A stretch of DNA of 39,099 nt, taken from CAZAFN01 sp964484795 (GTDB lineage Bacteria; Pseudomonadota; Alphaproteobacteria; Methylaequorales; Methylaequoraceae). A model generated the notes under the pieces. That model saw only the letters and a list, made by a program, of their open reading frames with translations. It had not been told where the DNA came from and searched no databases. A program made the position numbers and the translations under genes. The stretch covers positions 1-39,099 of the forward strand of contig CAZAFN010000014.1 in assembly GCA_964484795.1 (NCBI GenBank). Direction: 5' to 3'. Shown here piece by piece: positions 24,749 through 33,765 of the stretch (its first letter is position 1; each line of letters begins with the position of its first letter).

Positions 24749-25496
24749 TTAAATCCATTTTATATTTTAGGTAAGAGATCAAGGGGTATAAAGAAGCTAC
24801 AATTGCTATTATTAGACCATAGTCTTTTTCTTTATAACCTTTTCTTAAAAAATAACATTTCCAGAATCTCGAAAATATCCTTCGAACATTCCTAATCATT
24901 GTTTCTCTATTTTTATTATCTTTCATATCTAATGCTCTTGCTGATGAATAACTATCAAGTTTCTTAAACAAATCCGAAATATTTTTGCAATAATAGTGAT
25001 CTAATTGGTTTTCCAAAGATTTACCTCTTCTTCCAGTCAAAGTAATTTTAGGGTGAACTCTTTGTCTTCCCCAAATTTTCATTCCTCTTTTAAATAGACC
25101 AGCGTAGGAAGATTTTCCAAAATAAGCTCCCCACCCAAATTTTACAACACTGTCTCCTAAATAATTTTTAACATTTATTGCGTGCCAATCGAATTGACTT
25201 GTTTTTACTATATCAACAATTTCATTTTGAAGCTTTTTTGATACTCTTTCATCAGCATCAAGTTCAAAAATCCATTCTCCATTACATCTATCTAGACCAA
25301 AATTTCTTCTATCTCCTTCAATATTCCACGAACCGGAAAAAATTTTGTCAGTATATTTTTTTGCTATTTTCTCTGAATTGTCAGAAGACTTATCAAGAAC
25401 TACTATGATTTCATCTGCAAACATTATAGTTCTAAGACATTTGTCTAATTGTTTTTCTTCATTTCTAATAACTAATAAAACTGACAACATTTTCAT
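24741..25496 (-). CDS. Family 2 glycosyltransferase, WaaE/KdtX type
   Basis: I place the start at 25496 (MKMLSVLLVIRNEEKQLDK), which gives an ATGA overlap with the heptosyltransferase stop; the upstream frame extension to 25571 is not needed. The protein has about 251 residues, with LRTIMFADEIIVVLDKSSDN in place of the usual DSGS motif, GDRRNFGLDRCNGEWIFELDADER with the catalytic DxDER, and WGRQRVHPKITLTG as the acceptor part. WaaE/KdtX relatives add glucose to the inner core heptose of LPS. The heptosyltransferase-like gene directly upstream fits that role. The exact sugar is not shown by sequence. Confidence 0.85.
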   Translation of the reverse strand: MKMLSVLLVIRNEEKQLDKCLRTIMFADEIIVVLDKSSDNSEKIAKKYTDKIFSGSWNIEGDRRNFGLDRCNGEWIFELDADERVSKKLQNEIVDIVKTSQFDWHAINVKNYLGDSVVKFGWGAYFGKSSYAGLFKRGMKIWGRQRVHPKITLTGRRGKSLENQLDHYYCKNISDLFKKLDSYSSARALDMKDNKNRETMIRNVRRIFSRFWKCYFLRKGYKEKDYGLIIAIVASLYPLISYLKYKMDLND

Positions 25497-26458
25497 TGAT
25501 ATTTGGAGTAAAACTCTATTATTTTTTTTAAGACAACTTTCACTTCTAAGTCTAACATAAGTGAACCACATTTCTTATGATCAAATCCCTGATATCCCAT
25601 TAATTGTTCAGGAGTTTTTAAACTAGATATGGCAAGAGTTTCAGTTCCCCAAGGATGATATCTTTTAGCGTCACTAGGACCAAACAAACCAACTGTTGGA
25701 ATTCCAGATAATGCAGCTAAATGCATCAAACCTGAATCATTACCTATAAATATTGCACATTGTTTCATAATCAAAAAAATCTCAGCTAAGTCTGTTTTTC
25801 CAACTAGATCTAAGATTTCAGATTTATTTCTTTTTAGTAATTCTGAAATCAAAATTTTTTCCTCTAATGGGCCTATTATTAAAAAAACAGCATTTTTAAA
25901 AAATCTAGATTTCTTTAATTCATTTATTAATTGCGAAAATCTTTCAATAGGCCATATTTTTCCTATCCAATTTGCACTTGGAGCTAGAACAACTAATTTA
26001 TTTGTCTTCTTGAGCTTTTTAACTTCAACAAGTTTACTTTTTTTGGGATGATTTTTTTGATCAATGTTAATGCTCGGATGCAATATTTTATTACAAACTT
26101 TTCTTGAAATAACTTTAACCTTATGTTCATTTTCATCAATCTTGTTGTTTTTATAAATTGTCCTTTTTTTGGCAAATAGAAAATAACTTATTGCCGTCCC
26201 TCTCAAATCTAAAATGTCGTTCCATGGAGTTAAAAACAATAAAAACCAAAGATAAAACCAGTGAAATGAATATTTCCTCTTTTTTAAAATTATCAATCTG
26301 TCAATATTTCTGCAAAATCTGAACAAAGAACCAGGTATTGGACCACAAACAAAAGTAATATTTATTTCAGCATCTTTTCGCTTATAATATTCAATAATGC
26401 CAGATGAAAGGATACAATCACCTAATCTGTTAGAAGAAATTATCAATATTTTCTTCAT
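25493..26458 (-). CDS. Family 9 glycosyltransferase (heptosyltransferase-like)
   Basis: A GT-B protein of 321 residues with ISSNRLGDCILSSGIIEYYK at the start, LAPSANWIGKIWPIERFSQL near residue 160, and FIGNDSGLMHLAALSGIPTVG near 260 for ADP-heptose binding; LFGPSDAKRYHPWG follows. It is the first gene of the operon. WaaC/WaaF proteins add L-glycero-D-manno-heptose to the Kdo or heptose of the LPS inner core. Whether this lineage makes ADP-heptose is unknown, so the donor is open. It is divergent from the YgfZ-type gene, with only 46 bases between the starts. Confidence 0.85.
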   Translation of the reverse strand: MKKILIISSNRLGDCILSSGIIEYYKRKDAEINITFVCGPIPGSLFRFCRNIDRLIILKKRKYSFHWFYLWFLLFLTPWNDILDLRGTAISYFLFAKKRTIYKNNKIDENEHKVKVISRKVCNKILHPSINIDQKNHPKKSKLVEVKKLKKTNKLVVLAPSANWIGKIWPIERFSQLINELKKSRFFKNAVFLIIGPLEEKILISELLKRNKSEILDLVGKTDLAEIFLIMKQCAIFIGNDSGLMHLAALSGIPTVGLFGPSDAKRYHPWGTETLAISSLKTPEQLMGYQGFDHKKCGSLMLDLEVKVVLKKIIEFYSKYQ

Positions 26459-26504
26459 GAAATATTATCTTGTTAAAAAGTAAAAATTAAATAAAGTAAC
26501 TATC

Positions 26505-27368
26505 ATGTTTGGTAAAAACAAATTCTTTAATTGCAAAGACAATGGATTAATTCTAATAAAAGGCAAGGACAAATTTGAGTTCATTCAAGGCATTATATCA
26601 AATGATATTAATATTTTAAAAAAAAAATCGGCTATTTATTCTGCAATCTTAACTCCTCAAGGGAAATTTCTTTATGATTTTTTTATTTCTAATTTTAATG
26701 ATCAATTTTATATAGAATCCAAAAAAGAAAATATCAATGAACTTTTCCAAAAAATATCAATTTACAAATTACGGTCGAATGTTGAAATATCCATTCTCAA
26801 TAATCTAGAAATTTTCTTGATTGATAACTTGAATGAATCAAAGGTAAAAAAAGTTTTTAAAAACAATCTAGTTTCTTTCTCTGACCCAAGGTTTAATGAA
26901 AAATTCTCACGCCTTTATATAAAAAAAAGCGCAAAAGAAATCCTTGAAAAACTTGGTTTAAATGAGGTTGACTCTGAGTTTTACAATAACTGGAGATTGG
27001 AGAATGCAATTCCAGATTTTTATTTTGACTCTATCAAAGGTAAATCACTTTTGCTTGAAATGAGATTTGAAGATCTGAATGGACTATCTTGGGATAAAGG
27101 GTGTTTTTTAGGTCAAGAAATCACTGCAAGAATGAAATATAGAGGAATTGTAAAAAGAAAAATTTTCTCAGTAAAAATTGAGTTCAATAGTTTTTTGGAA
27201 AAAAAAATATATCTAAATGAAAAATTAGCGGGTCAACTAATGAGCAACAATAAAAATTTTGGGCTTGCGTACTTGCAAGAAGAATTCACAAAAAACATTT
27301 CAAAAGATAAGTTTGATTGTGGAGACTCAAAAATTGAATTATCACCTCCTTTCTGGATCAATAAATGA
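26505..27368 (+). CDS. YgfZ/IBA57-type folate-binding protein
   Basis: A 287-residue GcvT-fold protein. GKDKFEFIQGIISNDI lies near residue 20, AILTPQGKFLYDFFI near 45, and DKGCFLGQEITARMKYRG near 203, which is the K-G-C-[FY]-x-G-Q-E signature with the conserved cysteine. Relatives (YgfZ, CAF17/IBA57) bind tetrahydrofolate and assist assembly or repair of certain 4Fe-4S enzymes; they are not aminomethyltransferases. It stands alone on the plus strand and overlaps the meaB end by eleven bases. The reported Fe-S role is from the family, not from this locus. Confidence 0.88.
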   Translation: MFGKNKFFNCKDNGLILIKGKDKFEFIQGIISNDINILKKKSAIYSAILTPQGKFLYDFFISNFNDQFYIESKKENINELFQKISIYKLRSNVEISILNNLEIFLIDNLNESKVKKVFKNNLVSFSDPRFNEKFSRLYIKKSAKEILEKLGLNEVDSEFYNNWRLENAIPDFYFDSIKGKSLLLEMRFEDLNGLSWDKGCFLGQEITARMKYRGIVKRKIFSVKIEFNSFLEKKIYLNEKLAGQLMSNNKNFGLAYLQEEFTKNISKDKFDCGDSKIELSPPFWINK

Positions 27369-28266
27369 ACTTCTTAGTTTCTATTTTTTTTTTTAACGCA
27401 CCAAGTGTTTTAAACGGTGCAGATTTATAATTAATTTTATTTTCTAATTTAGACAAACCAATTGTTCCATAATCTGTAATTATTGTTTTTTTAATCCACA
27501 TTTGATCTTGATTAAATCTTAGTTTTTTTAATTTTTTTTTTAACCAAAGCCATCTTTCTAACAATTCATTAAACAAATCATTAAAACCAAAGTTCTTATG
27601 AGAAGATGTTAAAATTATTTTGATATTCCAATCATCATTTTTTTTAAAATATTCCTTGCTACCCAATAAATCTGAGTAGGTAAGGTCTGATAATTTCTCA
27701 ATATCACTTTTGGTAACAGTAACAATATCTGGAATTTCAAAAACTCCCGATTTCATAAATTGAATTGTATCTCCACTACCTGGTTGAACACATAAAACAA
27801 CTGTATCAACAATATCTTTAATATTAGTTTCAGATTGTCCAACACCAACTGTTTCAATAATTAAATAATCAAACATTGCTCTCATAACAATCATAGTTGG
27901 ATATGTCAATTCAGATACTCCTCCCAGATAATTTTTAGTGGCCATCGATCTCACAAAAACATCATCATCATTAGGATCTAATGCAAATCTTGTGCGATCA
28001 CCAAGTAAAGCTCCGCCAGACTGACTTGAAGATGGATCAACTGCAATTACTCCCACAGAAAATTTTTTTTTTCTGAGATATTTAATTAACCTATCTATCA
28101 AAGAAGACTTTCCTACTCCTGGTGGACCAGTTATTCCGAGCACGTGTGCTTTTGGTTTTGAATGATAATCATCCAACATAGAAATAATACTTTTAGAATC
28201 TTTATTAATTTCAATCTCTTCTAAAGTTTTAGATAATTCAATTTTCTTCTTAAGTTTCATAGTCAT
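27358..28266 (-). CDS. meaB: MeaB/ArgK-type G3E GTPase
   Basis: A SIMIBI-class GTPase of 302 residues. GITGPPGVGKSSLIDRLI near residue 45 is the P-loop. VIAVDPSSSQSGGALLGDRT and FVRSMATKNYLGGVSEL are switch regions typical of MeaB. IVTVTKSD supplies the base-specific NKxD-like motif. MeaB protects and loads B12-dependent methylmalonyl-CoA mutase. No mutase or B12 gene is in the window, so the partner is elsewhere. It overlaps glyS by four bases (ATGA) at the end of the glyQ-glyS transcript, an unusual setting. The ATG is preceded by a lysine-rich N-terminus, shorter than the usual helical extension. Confidence 0.9.
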   Translation of the reverse strand: MTMKLKKKIELSKTLEEIEINKDSKSIISMLDDYHSKPKAHVLGITGPPGVGKSSLIDRLIKYLRKKKFSVGVIAVDPSSSQSGGALLGDRTRFALDPNDDDVFVRSMATKNYLGGVSELTYPTMIVMRAMFDYLIIETVGVGQSETNIKDIVDTVVLCVQPGSGDTIQFMKSGVFEIPDIVTVTKSDIEKLSDLTYSDLLGSKEYFKKNDDWNIKIILTSSHKNFGFNDLFNELLERWLWLKKKLKKLRFNQDQMWIKKTIITDYGTIGLSKLENKINYKSAPFKTLGALKKKIETKKFIY

Positions 28267-30299
28267 AAATTTTCTAATGATGAAAAATTATAAAATGAAT
28301 TTAATACATTTGTACATTTTAGTAATAGAACCTTTCTATTATATTGTAATTTTTTGTCCTCGACATTTACAGTCACGTTATCCAGGAAATCATTTATCGG
28401 TTTGGTAATATCATTTAGGACTTTTAAATCTTCTATTTTAAGAACATTTTTTTTTAAAGAAATTAGATCACTAAAATGATTGATTACCTTATTTAGATTT
28501 ATTTCTTCATCTTGAATAAATAATGACTTATCTAATTCCATTTTTTCGTCAAATTTTCCAACAATAGAATCAAGTCTTTTAAAAGCCTGCAAAAAACTTT
28601 TTCCAATTGATGATCTTAAAAATTTAGAGAGTTTGAGGGTTTTTAGAAAAATGGTATATGGATTAAAACTATCAGCCAAGAGATTAGCGTTAATTACATT
28701 TTTTGAATACCCTAATTCATTCAAATAAATTACTATTCTTTTATTTAAAAATTGTAAAATGTCGAAAAAATTAATGTCTATTTTAATTTTTTGCTGTTGA
28801 TACAAGTTTTTACATTCAAAAAGAAGTGGATAAAAATCAATATCTAGCTTTTTTTCTATGGTTATATTGATAATAGATAACACAGACCTTCTGATTCCAT
28901 ATGGATCACCTGCACCAGAAAGTTTTTTTCTGCTAGCAAAAAAACCAAAAATATTATCCAATTTTTGGGATATGGATAAAGAAAAAGATAAGTGGTTTTT
29001 TTCTCTAGAATCAAAACTATGCTTATATTGTTGAGAAATTGCCAAACATAATTCTTTATTAATACCTGCAAGTTGAGAATAATATCCGCCAACCATACCT
29101 TGAAGTGAAGGAAATTCTTTAACCATTTCCGTAGTAAGATCCACATTGGAAAGATTTAAATAATCTTTAATTTTTGAAATGTCTTTTCCTGTTTTCTCAG
29201 AGATTTTTTCTGTCAAAAATTTTATGCGATTTGATCTATCTAAAAGATTTCCAACACCATCATAAAAGATAATTTTACTTAATTTTTCAGTTCTATCGTT
29301 TAAATTTATTTTGTTATCTTCTTTTATAAAGAAAAGAGCATCACTAAATCTTGCACGAAGAACATTCTCATTCCCAGAAGACAAAAAAGCTTTCTTACTT
29401 AAACCCTTATTAGAAACAAAGCCAAAATTATTGCTCACTTCTCCATTCTTATGTTTAAAGTAGAAGTAATCCTGTTTTTCAGTAATGACCGTCCTCAATA
29501 AAAAATCAGGGAGTTTAAAAAATACTTTGTCAAAGATACCAAAAAATAAATTAGGAAATTCAATTGAATCGCATACTCTTGTCAATAGTTTTTCATCAAC
29601 CTCTATAATTAAATTCTTTGATTTACAAAATTTTTTTAGTTTTTCTAAAATATTTTTTTTTCTTTCAACTCTATCTAGAATAACAAAATTTTTTTTCAAT
29701 TTTTTTTCGTAAGTTTTAATATCCAAACATTTATTTTTTTTTGTTGAATAGTGATAGTTGCCAAAGGAATAAACATCAGAGTTTGTTCCAGCAAAAATGA
29801 AGGGAATTTTACATTTGTCAAATACACACAAAATACTATTTATAGGCCTAATCCATCTGTCATTATTATTTCCCCATCTCATTGATTTTTTCCATTTAAT
29901 AGAACTAAGAATAGTTGGGATTTCTTCACTAAATATTTCACTTGTTTTTTTAGGAGGATTCTTTTTTGTAAAAACAAAATATTCACTGTCATTGATCATT
30001 TTTTTTTGCAACTTTTTTATATTTTGAATTTGATTAGATCTTAAAAAACCTTGAATTGCCTCCTTATTTGATGAAGTTCTTGGCCCTCTTAATTCAATAG
30101 CTTCTGAATTAACTAATTTTGCAACATTTCTTATAAAAACTGTTAATCTTCTTGGTGTTGAAAATACCTGAATTTTTTTGTAATCAATACTCTTATTTTT
30201 GAGTAGTGTTTTAAATGCACTTTCCAACTCTCTCTCGGCTAGATGCTGGGCTGAAGAAGGAATTTCCTCTCCATAAATTTCCAAAATAAAATCACTCAT
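28263..30299 (-). CDS. glyS: Glycyl-tRNA synthetase beta subunit
   Basis: The beta chain of the bacterial alpha2beta2 GlyRS, which recognises tRNA-Gly. I start at the ATG at 30299, which gives MSDFILEIYGEEIPSSAQHL, the usual opening LLEIxxEEIP; an ATG two codons earlier (30305) is possible. The protein has about 678 residues, normal for the family. RGPRTSSNKEAIQGFLRSN, SMRWGNNNDRWIRPINSIL and EFPSLQGMVGGYYSQLAG are conserved blocks, with the HD-like and anticodon-binding parts later; SGAGDPYGIRRSVLSII lies near 430. It overlaps the glyQ stop by eight bases and precedes meaB. Confidence 0.96.
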   Translation of the reverse strand: MSDFILEIYGEEIPSSAQHLAERELESAFKTLLKNKSIDYKKIQVFSTPRRLTVFIRNVAKLVNSEAIELRGPRTSSNKEAIQGFLRSNQIQNIKKLQKKMINDSEYFVFTKKNPPKKTSEIFSEEIPTILSSIKWKKSMRWGNNNDRWIRPINSILCVFDKCKIPFIFAGTNSDVYSFGNYHYSTKKNKCLDIKTYEKKLKKNFVILDRVERKKNILEKLKKFCKSKNLIIEVDEKLLTRVCDSIEFPNLFFGIFDKVFFKLPDFLLRTVITEKQDYFYFKHKNGEVSNNFGFVSNKGLSKKAFLSSGNENVLRARFSDALFFIKEDNKINLNDRTEKLSKIIFYDGVGNLLDRSNRIKFLTEKISEKTGKDISKIKDYLNLSNVDLTTEMVKEFPSLQGMVGGYYSQLAGINKELCLAISQQYKHSFDSREKNHLSFSLSISQKLDNIFGFFASRKKLSGAGDPYGIRRSVLSIINITIEKKLDIDFYPLLFECKNLYQQQKIKIDINFFDILQFLNKRIVIYLNELGYSKNVINANLLADSFNPYTIFLKTLKLSKFLRSSIGKSFLQAFKRLDSIVGKFDEKMELDKSLFIQDEEINLNKVINHFSDLISLKKNVLKIEDLKVLNDITKPINDFLDNVTVNVEDKKLQYNRKVLLLKCTNVLNSFYNFSSLENL

Positions 30300-31140
30300 T
30301 GGCATTAGAAAGCAATTCGCAACATTTTTGAACTAAAGACCTTATTCTTAAAATATAGGCTTGCCTCTCAGAAACAGAAATCAATCCCCTAGAATCTAAC
30401 AAGTTAAAAGAGTGACTGGCCTTTATGCATTGTTCGTATGCTGGAATTGCCAAATTTTTCCCTATTAAAATTTGTGAACTTTTTTCAAAATGAAGAAATG
30501 ACTCATACAAATATTTTTCTGGTGCATACAGAAAGTTAAATGATGACATCTCCTCTTCATTCTTTTTAAATAGTTCACCGTAGGTTATACCTGATTTGTC
30601 CCAGATAATATCATATACACTATCAACTTTCTGGACAAAAGTAGTTAACCTTTCTAGCCCGTATGTTAATTCCAGGCTTACAGGTTTGCACTCAACTCCA
30701 CCCATTTGTTGAAAGTAGGTAAATTGACTAATTTCCATTCCATTACACTGAACCTCCCATCCCAAACCTGCTGCGCCAAGAGTTGGACTTTCCCAATCAT
30801 CCTCTACAAATTTAATATCATTATCCTCAGGAGAAATAGAAACATTTGATAAACTGTCAAGGTAAAGTGATTGTGAGTTTTTAGGACTAGGCTTAATTAT
30901 AACCTGAAGTTGATAATAATGTTGCAACCTATTGGGATTAAGACCATACCTCCCATCTGATGGTCTTCTGCAAGGTTGGACGAAAACTGCCTTCCATGGT
31001 TCTTTGCCTACGGCACGAAAAACTGTAGATGGGTGAAAAGTAGCTGCACCCATTTCCATATCAAAGGGTTGAATTAACAGACAACCCTTGTTCATCCAGA
31101 ATTTTTGAAGCTTTGTTATTATTTCTTGAAATGTCAACAT
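30292..31140 (-). CDS. glyQ: Glycyl-tRNA synthetase alpha subunit
   Basis: The catalytic alpha chain of heterotetrameric GlyRS, 282 residues. The class II motif 2 region has PCRRPSDGRYGLNPNRLQHY, with IIKPSPKN and WEVQCNGMEISQFTYFQQMG as further family signatures, and LELTYGLERLTTF is motif 3-like. The C-terminus ends in a helix containing VSERQAYILRIRSLVQKCCE. It is the first gene of glyQ-glyS-meaB and is divergent from the polyprenyl synthase, 107 bases away. That gap shows no riboswitch that I can recognise. Confidence 0.97.
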   Translation of the reverse strand: MLTFQEIITKLQKFWMNKGCLLIQPFDMEMGAATFHPSTVFRAVGKEPWKAVFVQPCRRPSDGRYGLNPNRLQHYYQLQVIIKPSPKNSQSLYLDSLSNVSISPEDNDIKFVEDDWESPTLGAAGLGWEVQCNGMEISQFTYFQQMGGVECKPVSLELTYGLERLTTFVQKVDSVYDIIWDKSGITYGELFKKNEEEMSSFNFLYAPEKYLYESFLHFEKSSQILIGKNLAIPAYEQCIKASHSFNLLDSRGLISVSERQAYILRIRSLVQKCCELLSNANE

Positions 31141-31247
31141 TAAAAAACTTAATATAAATAATAATTTAAAAAAAAGTTAAAAACACTATATTCATATAAA
31201 TATACTTACCAATGAAAAAATAAAAGTTTTCTTAAAAAAAATAAGAT

Positions 31248-32258
31248 ATGAATGTCATAAATTTTACCAACAAGATTAAAGATAAATCTTTAGAAAATTT
31301 CATTAATTGGTTAAGTTCAGATTTTGTTTTGGTGAATAATATTATTCTCAAACATTTAACAAATAGCACACCTCTAGTATCAGAACTATCAAATCACATA
31401 ATTAGCTCTGGTGGAAAAAGAATTAGGCCTCTTCTCACTTTAGCTTGCTCAAAGCTATGTAATTACTCTGGTTCAAGACACGTTCGTTTGGCTTCGGTAA
31501 TAGAATTTATTCATACTGCGACACTCCTGCATGATGATGTGGTTGATAATAGTAAAAGGAGAAGAGGAAAAAAAACTGCTAATTTTGTTTGGGGAAACAA
31601 ATCTAGCATTTTAGTTGGAGATTACCTTTTAAGCCAAGCTTTTAGATTATTAATAAAAGATGGATCATTAAAGTGTCTCGATATTATATCAAAAACTTCA
31701 TTAAAAATCTCTCAAGGTGAAGTCAAACAATTGATTTCTGTTAACAATCTTCAAACTAGTGAATCAGAATATTTAGATATAATAACATATAAAACCGCTG
31801 AATTATTTTCAGCTGCATGCCAGATAAGTGGGGAAATTAGTGAGGTCAGTGATGAAAAAAAATCTGCACTTGGTGAGTTTGGAAAATTTGTTGGAACAGC
31901 ATTCCAAATCATTGATGATACCCTTGATTATTTTTCAGAAGAAAAATTTTCTGGAAAAGATCTCGGAAATGATTTGAAAGAAGGAAAGATCACATTGCCA
32001 TTAATTCTATGCTTTAAAAGAAGCAATAAAACTGAAAAAAAATTGTTAGAGTATATGGTTAATAAAAATCAGATTACAAAAAATGATCTTTCCAAAACAA
32101 TTAATTTAATGAACAAATATGATGTTAAAGAAGATTGCATAAAAAAGGCCCAACATTTCTCGATTATGTCAAAAGATAGTTTAGGTATATTTCCACAATC
32201 ACCAGAAAAAGAAAAAATTTTAGACTTGGTTGACATTTTGATATCTAGAAAAAACTAA
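31248..32258 (+). CDS. ispB: Polyprenyl (octaprenyl-type) diphosphate synthase
   Basis: A trans-prenyl synthase of 336 residues. GGKRIRPLLTLACSKL holds the early KxxxR motif, LLHDDVVDNSKRRRGK is the first aspartate-rich motif (DDxxD), GDYLLSQAF follows, and IIDDTLDYFS is the second one. The residues ahead of the first motif (FIHTATLLHDD) have small side chains, as in long-chain enzymes. It builds the isoprenoid tail of ubiquinone from IPP and FPP/GPP; chain length cannot be read reliably here. The ABC1 kinase and COQ9-family genes nearby support the quinone role. Confidence 0.9.
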   Translation: MNVINFTNKIKDKSLENFINWLSSDFVLVNNIILKHLTNSTPLVSELSNHIISSGGKRIRPLLTLACSKLCNYSGSRHVRLASVIEFIHTATLLHDDVVDNSKRRRGKKTANFVWGNKSSILVGDYLLSQAFRLLIKDGSLKCLDIISKTSLKISQGEVKQLISVNNLQTSESEYLDIITYKTAELFSAACQISGEISEVSDEKKSALGEFGKFVGTAFQIIDDTLDYFSEEKFSGKDLGNDLKEGKITLPLILCFKRSNKTEKKLLEYMVNKNQITKNDLSKTINLMNKYDVKEDCIKKAQHFSIMSKDSLGIFPQSPEKEKILDLVDILISRKN

Positions 32259-32290
32259 AATATGGAATGTTTTTTGCAAGAAATTAAATT

Positions 32291-32410
32291 ATGCATAGTT
32301 CAAAAGTTCTTAATCTCAGAGAATATTTAAAAGTAAGATTAATGGAATTTGTTTCCAAAAATTATTTTCCAATTCTTGTGTTTTTTCTAGTTTTTTTAAT
32401 TTTTATTTAA
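32291..32410 (+). CDS. Small single-pass membrane peptide (39 aa)
   Basis: An ATG at 32291 opens a 39-codon frame ending with a TAA at 32408-32410. The N-terminal half is basic and mixed (MHSSKVLNLREYLKVRLMEF); the second half is hydrophobic (FPILVFFLVFLIFI), enough for one helix. It lies in the 181-base gap between the polyprenyl synthase and the ABC1 kinase, both on the plus strand, and so probably on the same transcript. No family is recognised. The end-loaded helix suggests an inside N-terminus with the C-terminus in the membrane. Conservation is untested. Confidence 0.45.
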   Translation: MHSSKVLNLREYLKVRLMEFVSKNYFPILVFFLVFLIFI

Positions 32411-32439
32411 ATTCTTTTTTTTTTCATTAATTTATCATA

Positions 32440-33765
32440 ATGGATGAATTAAATAAGTTTTCCAAAAGAGTAAAAAGATACACTAACTTAGGGACCTCAG
32501 CTGGAGTTCTTGCATTTAAATTTCTGGAAACAAAGATATTAAAAAAAAAACACGCTAAAAATGCGGAAGATCTGACGAAAGTTCTTGGCAATTTGAAGGG
32601 ACCAATAATGAAAATTGCTCAATTACTTTCAACTGTTCCAGATCTATTACCACAAGAATACATAAATGAGTTGGCAGAACTTCAATCCAATGCACCCCCT
32701 ATGGGTTGGAATTTTGTTAAAAGAAGAATGAATAATGAACTAGGACAAAGCTGGGAATCCAAATTTAATTTCTTTGATAAAGAACCCTTTGCAGCAGCAT
32801 CGTTAGGACAAGTTCATAAAGCAAATTACAAAGACGAAAACATTGTATGTAAATTACAATATCCTGATATGTTATCAATTGTTGAAGCTGATATTAATCA
32901 ACTAAGCTTAATCTTTTCATTATATAAAAAAATTGATAGAACAATTGACACATCTGAAATACAAAAAGAAATATCTTCAAGAGTAAGGGAAGAACTTGAT
33001 TATGAAAGAGAAAAAAAAAACATCGGTATATTTAACTTTATGTTCTCAAATTTAGAAAATGTCCTAGTTCCCAGAGTGTACGATACAATTTCAACAAAAA
33101 GACTTCTAAGCATGAACTTTCTAGAAGGAAAAAAACTTCTAGAATTTAAAAATAATTCTCATTCGGATAGAAAAACCATTGCTCTTAATATGTTTAAGGC
33201 TTGGTATTATCCGTTTTACAAATTTGGAATAATTCATGGCGATCCTCATTTAGGAAATTATTCTGCAAACAAACAATTAAACATAAATTTATTAGATTTT
33301 GGTTGTGTAAGGATTTTTCAACCTTCTTTTGTCAAAGGGGTGATTGATTTATATTATGCCATTCTGAATGACAATGAAGATCTTGCCGTTAGTGCCTACG
33401 AAAGGTGGGGGTTTGAAAAAATTTCCAAAAAACTAATTAAAATTCTCAATATATGGGCAAAATTTCTTTATTCACCACTGCTTGAGGACAGAGTAAGAAA
33501 AATGCAAGAAACTAATTCAACAACTTATGGTGCAGAAGCTGCATCAAAAGTACATCGTGAATTAAAAAAAATTGGTGGGGTAAAACCTCCTAGAGAATTT
33601 GTCTTTATGGATAGGGCTGCGATTGGACTAGGGTCAGTTTTTCTCCATCTAGACGCAAAAATTAATTGGTACAAAATTTTTCATGAATTAATTGATGGCT
33701 TTAGTGAAGCAAAGGTTGAAAAAAATCAGACAACAGTGTTAAAAAAATTAAAATGGAAGAAGTGA
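32440..33765 (+). CDS. ABC1/ADCK/UbiB-family atypical kinase
   Basis: A 441-residue UbiB/COQ8-type protein-kinase-like ATPase, soluble with no terminal membrane helices. LKGPIMKIAQLLSTVPDLLP is the KxGQ region with alanine in place of the glycine. FAAASLGQVHKA is the alanine-rich loop standing in for the P-loop. A lysine lies in VCKLQYP, the ExD motif region reads REELDYEREKKN, and IIHGDPHLGNYSA and LLDFGCVR are the catalytic and metal loops. COQ8/UbiB are needed for ubiquinone synthesis, apparently by ATPase action. The COQ9-family gene converging on it and the polyprenyl synthase before it strengthen the quinone link. Confidence 0.88.
   Translation: MDELNKFSKRVKRYTNLGTSAGVLAFKFLETKILKKKHAKNAEDLTKVLGNLKGPIMKIAQLLSTVPDLLPQEYINELAELQSNAPPMGWNFVKRRMNNELGQSWESKFNFFDKEPFAAASLGQVHKANYKDENIVCKLQYPDMLSIVEADINQLSLIFSLYKKIDRTIDTSEIQKEISSRVREELDYEREKKNIGIFNFMFSNLENVLVPRVYDTISTKRLLSMNFLEGKKLLEFKNNSHSDRKTIALNMFKAWYYPFYKFGIIHGDPHLGNYSANKQLNINLLDFGCVRIFQPSFVKGVIDLYYAILNDNEDLAVSAYERWGFEKISKKLIKILNIWAKFLYSPLLEDRVRKMQETNSTTYGAEAASKVHRELKKIGGVKPPREFVFMDRAAIGLGSVFLHLDAKINWYKIFHELIDGFSEAKVEKNQTTVLKKLKWKK

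Noticed and set aside
25497..25571. N-terminal extension of the WaaE-type glycosyltransferase frame to 25571.
   Set aside because: It would overlap the heptosyltransferase coding end by many codons, its residues do not fit the family, and the ATG at 25496 gives a clean ATGA overlap.
20938..26458. Possible horizontally acquired glycan island.
   Set aside because: Base composition and spacing look like the rest of the window and no mobility gene or direct repeat flanks it.
31141..31247. Search for a glycine riboswitch or T-box before glyQ or the polyprenyl synthase.
   Set aside because: No matching conserved cores seen in the 107-base gap; T-boxes are also rare in this group.
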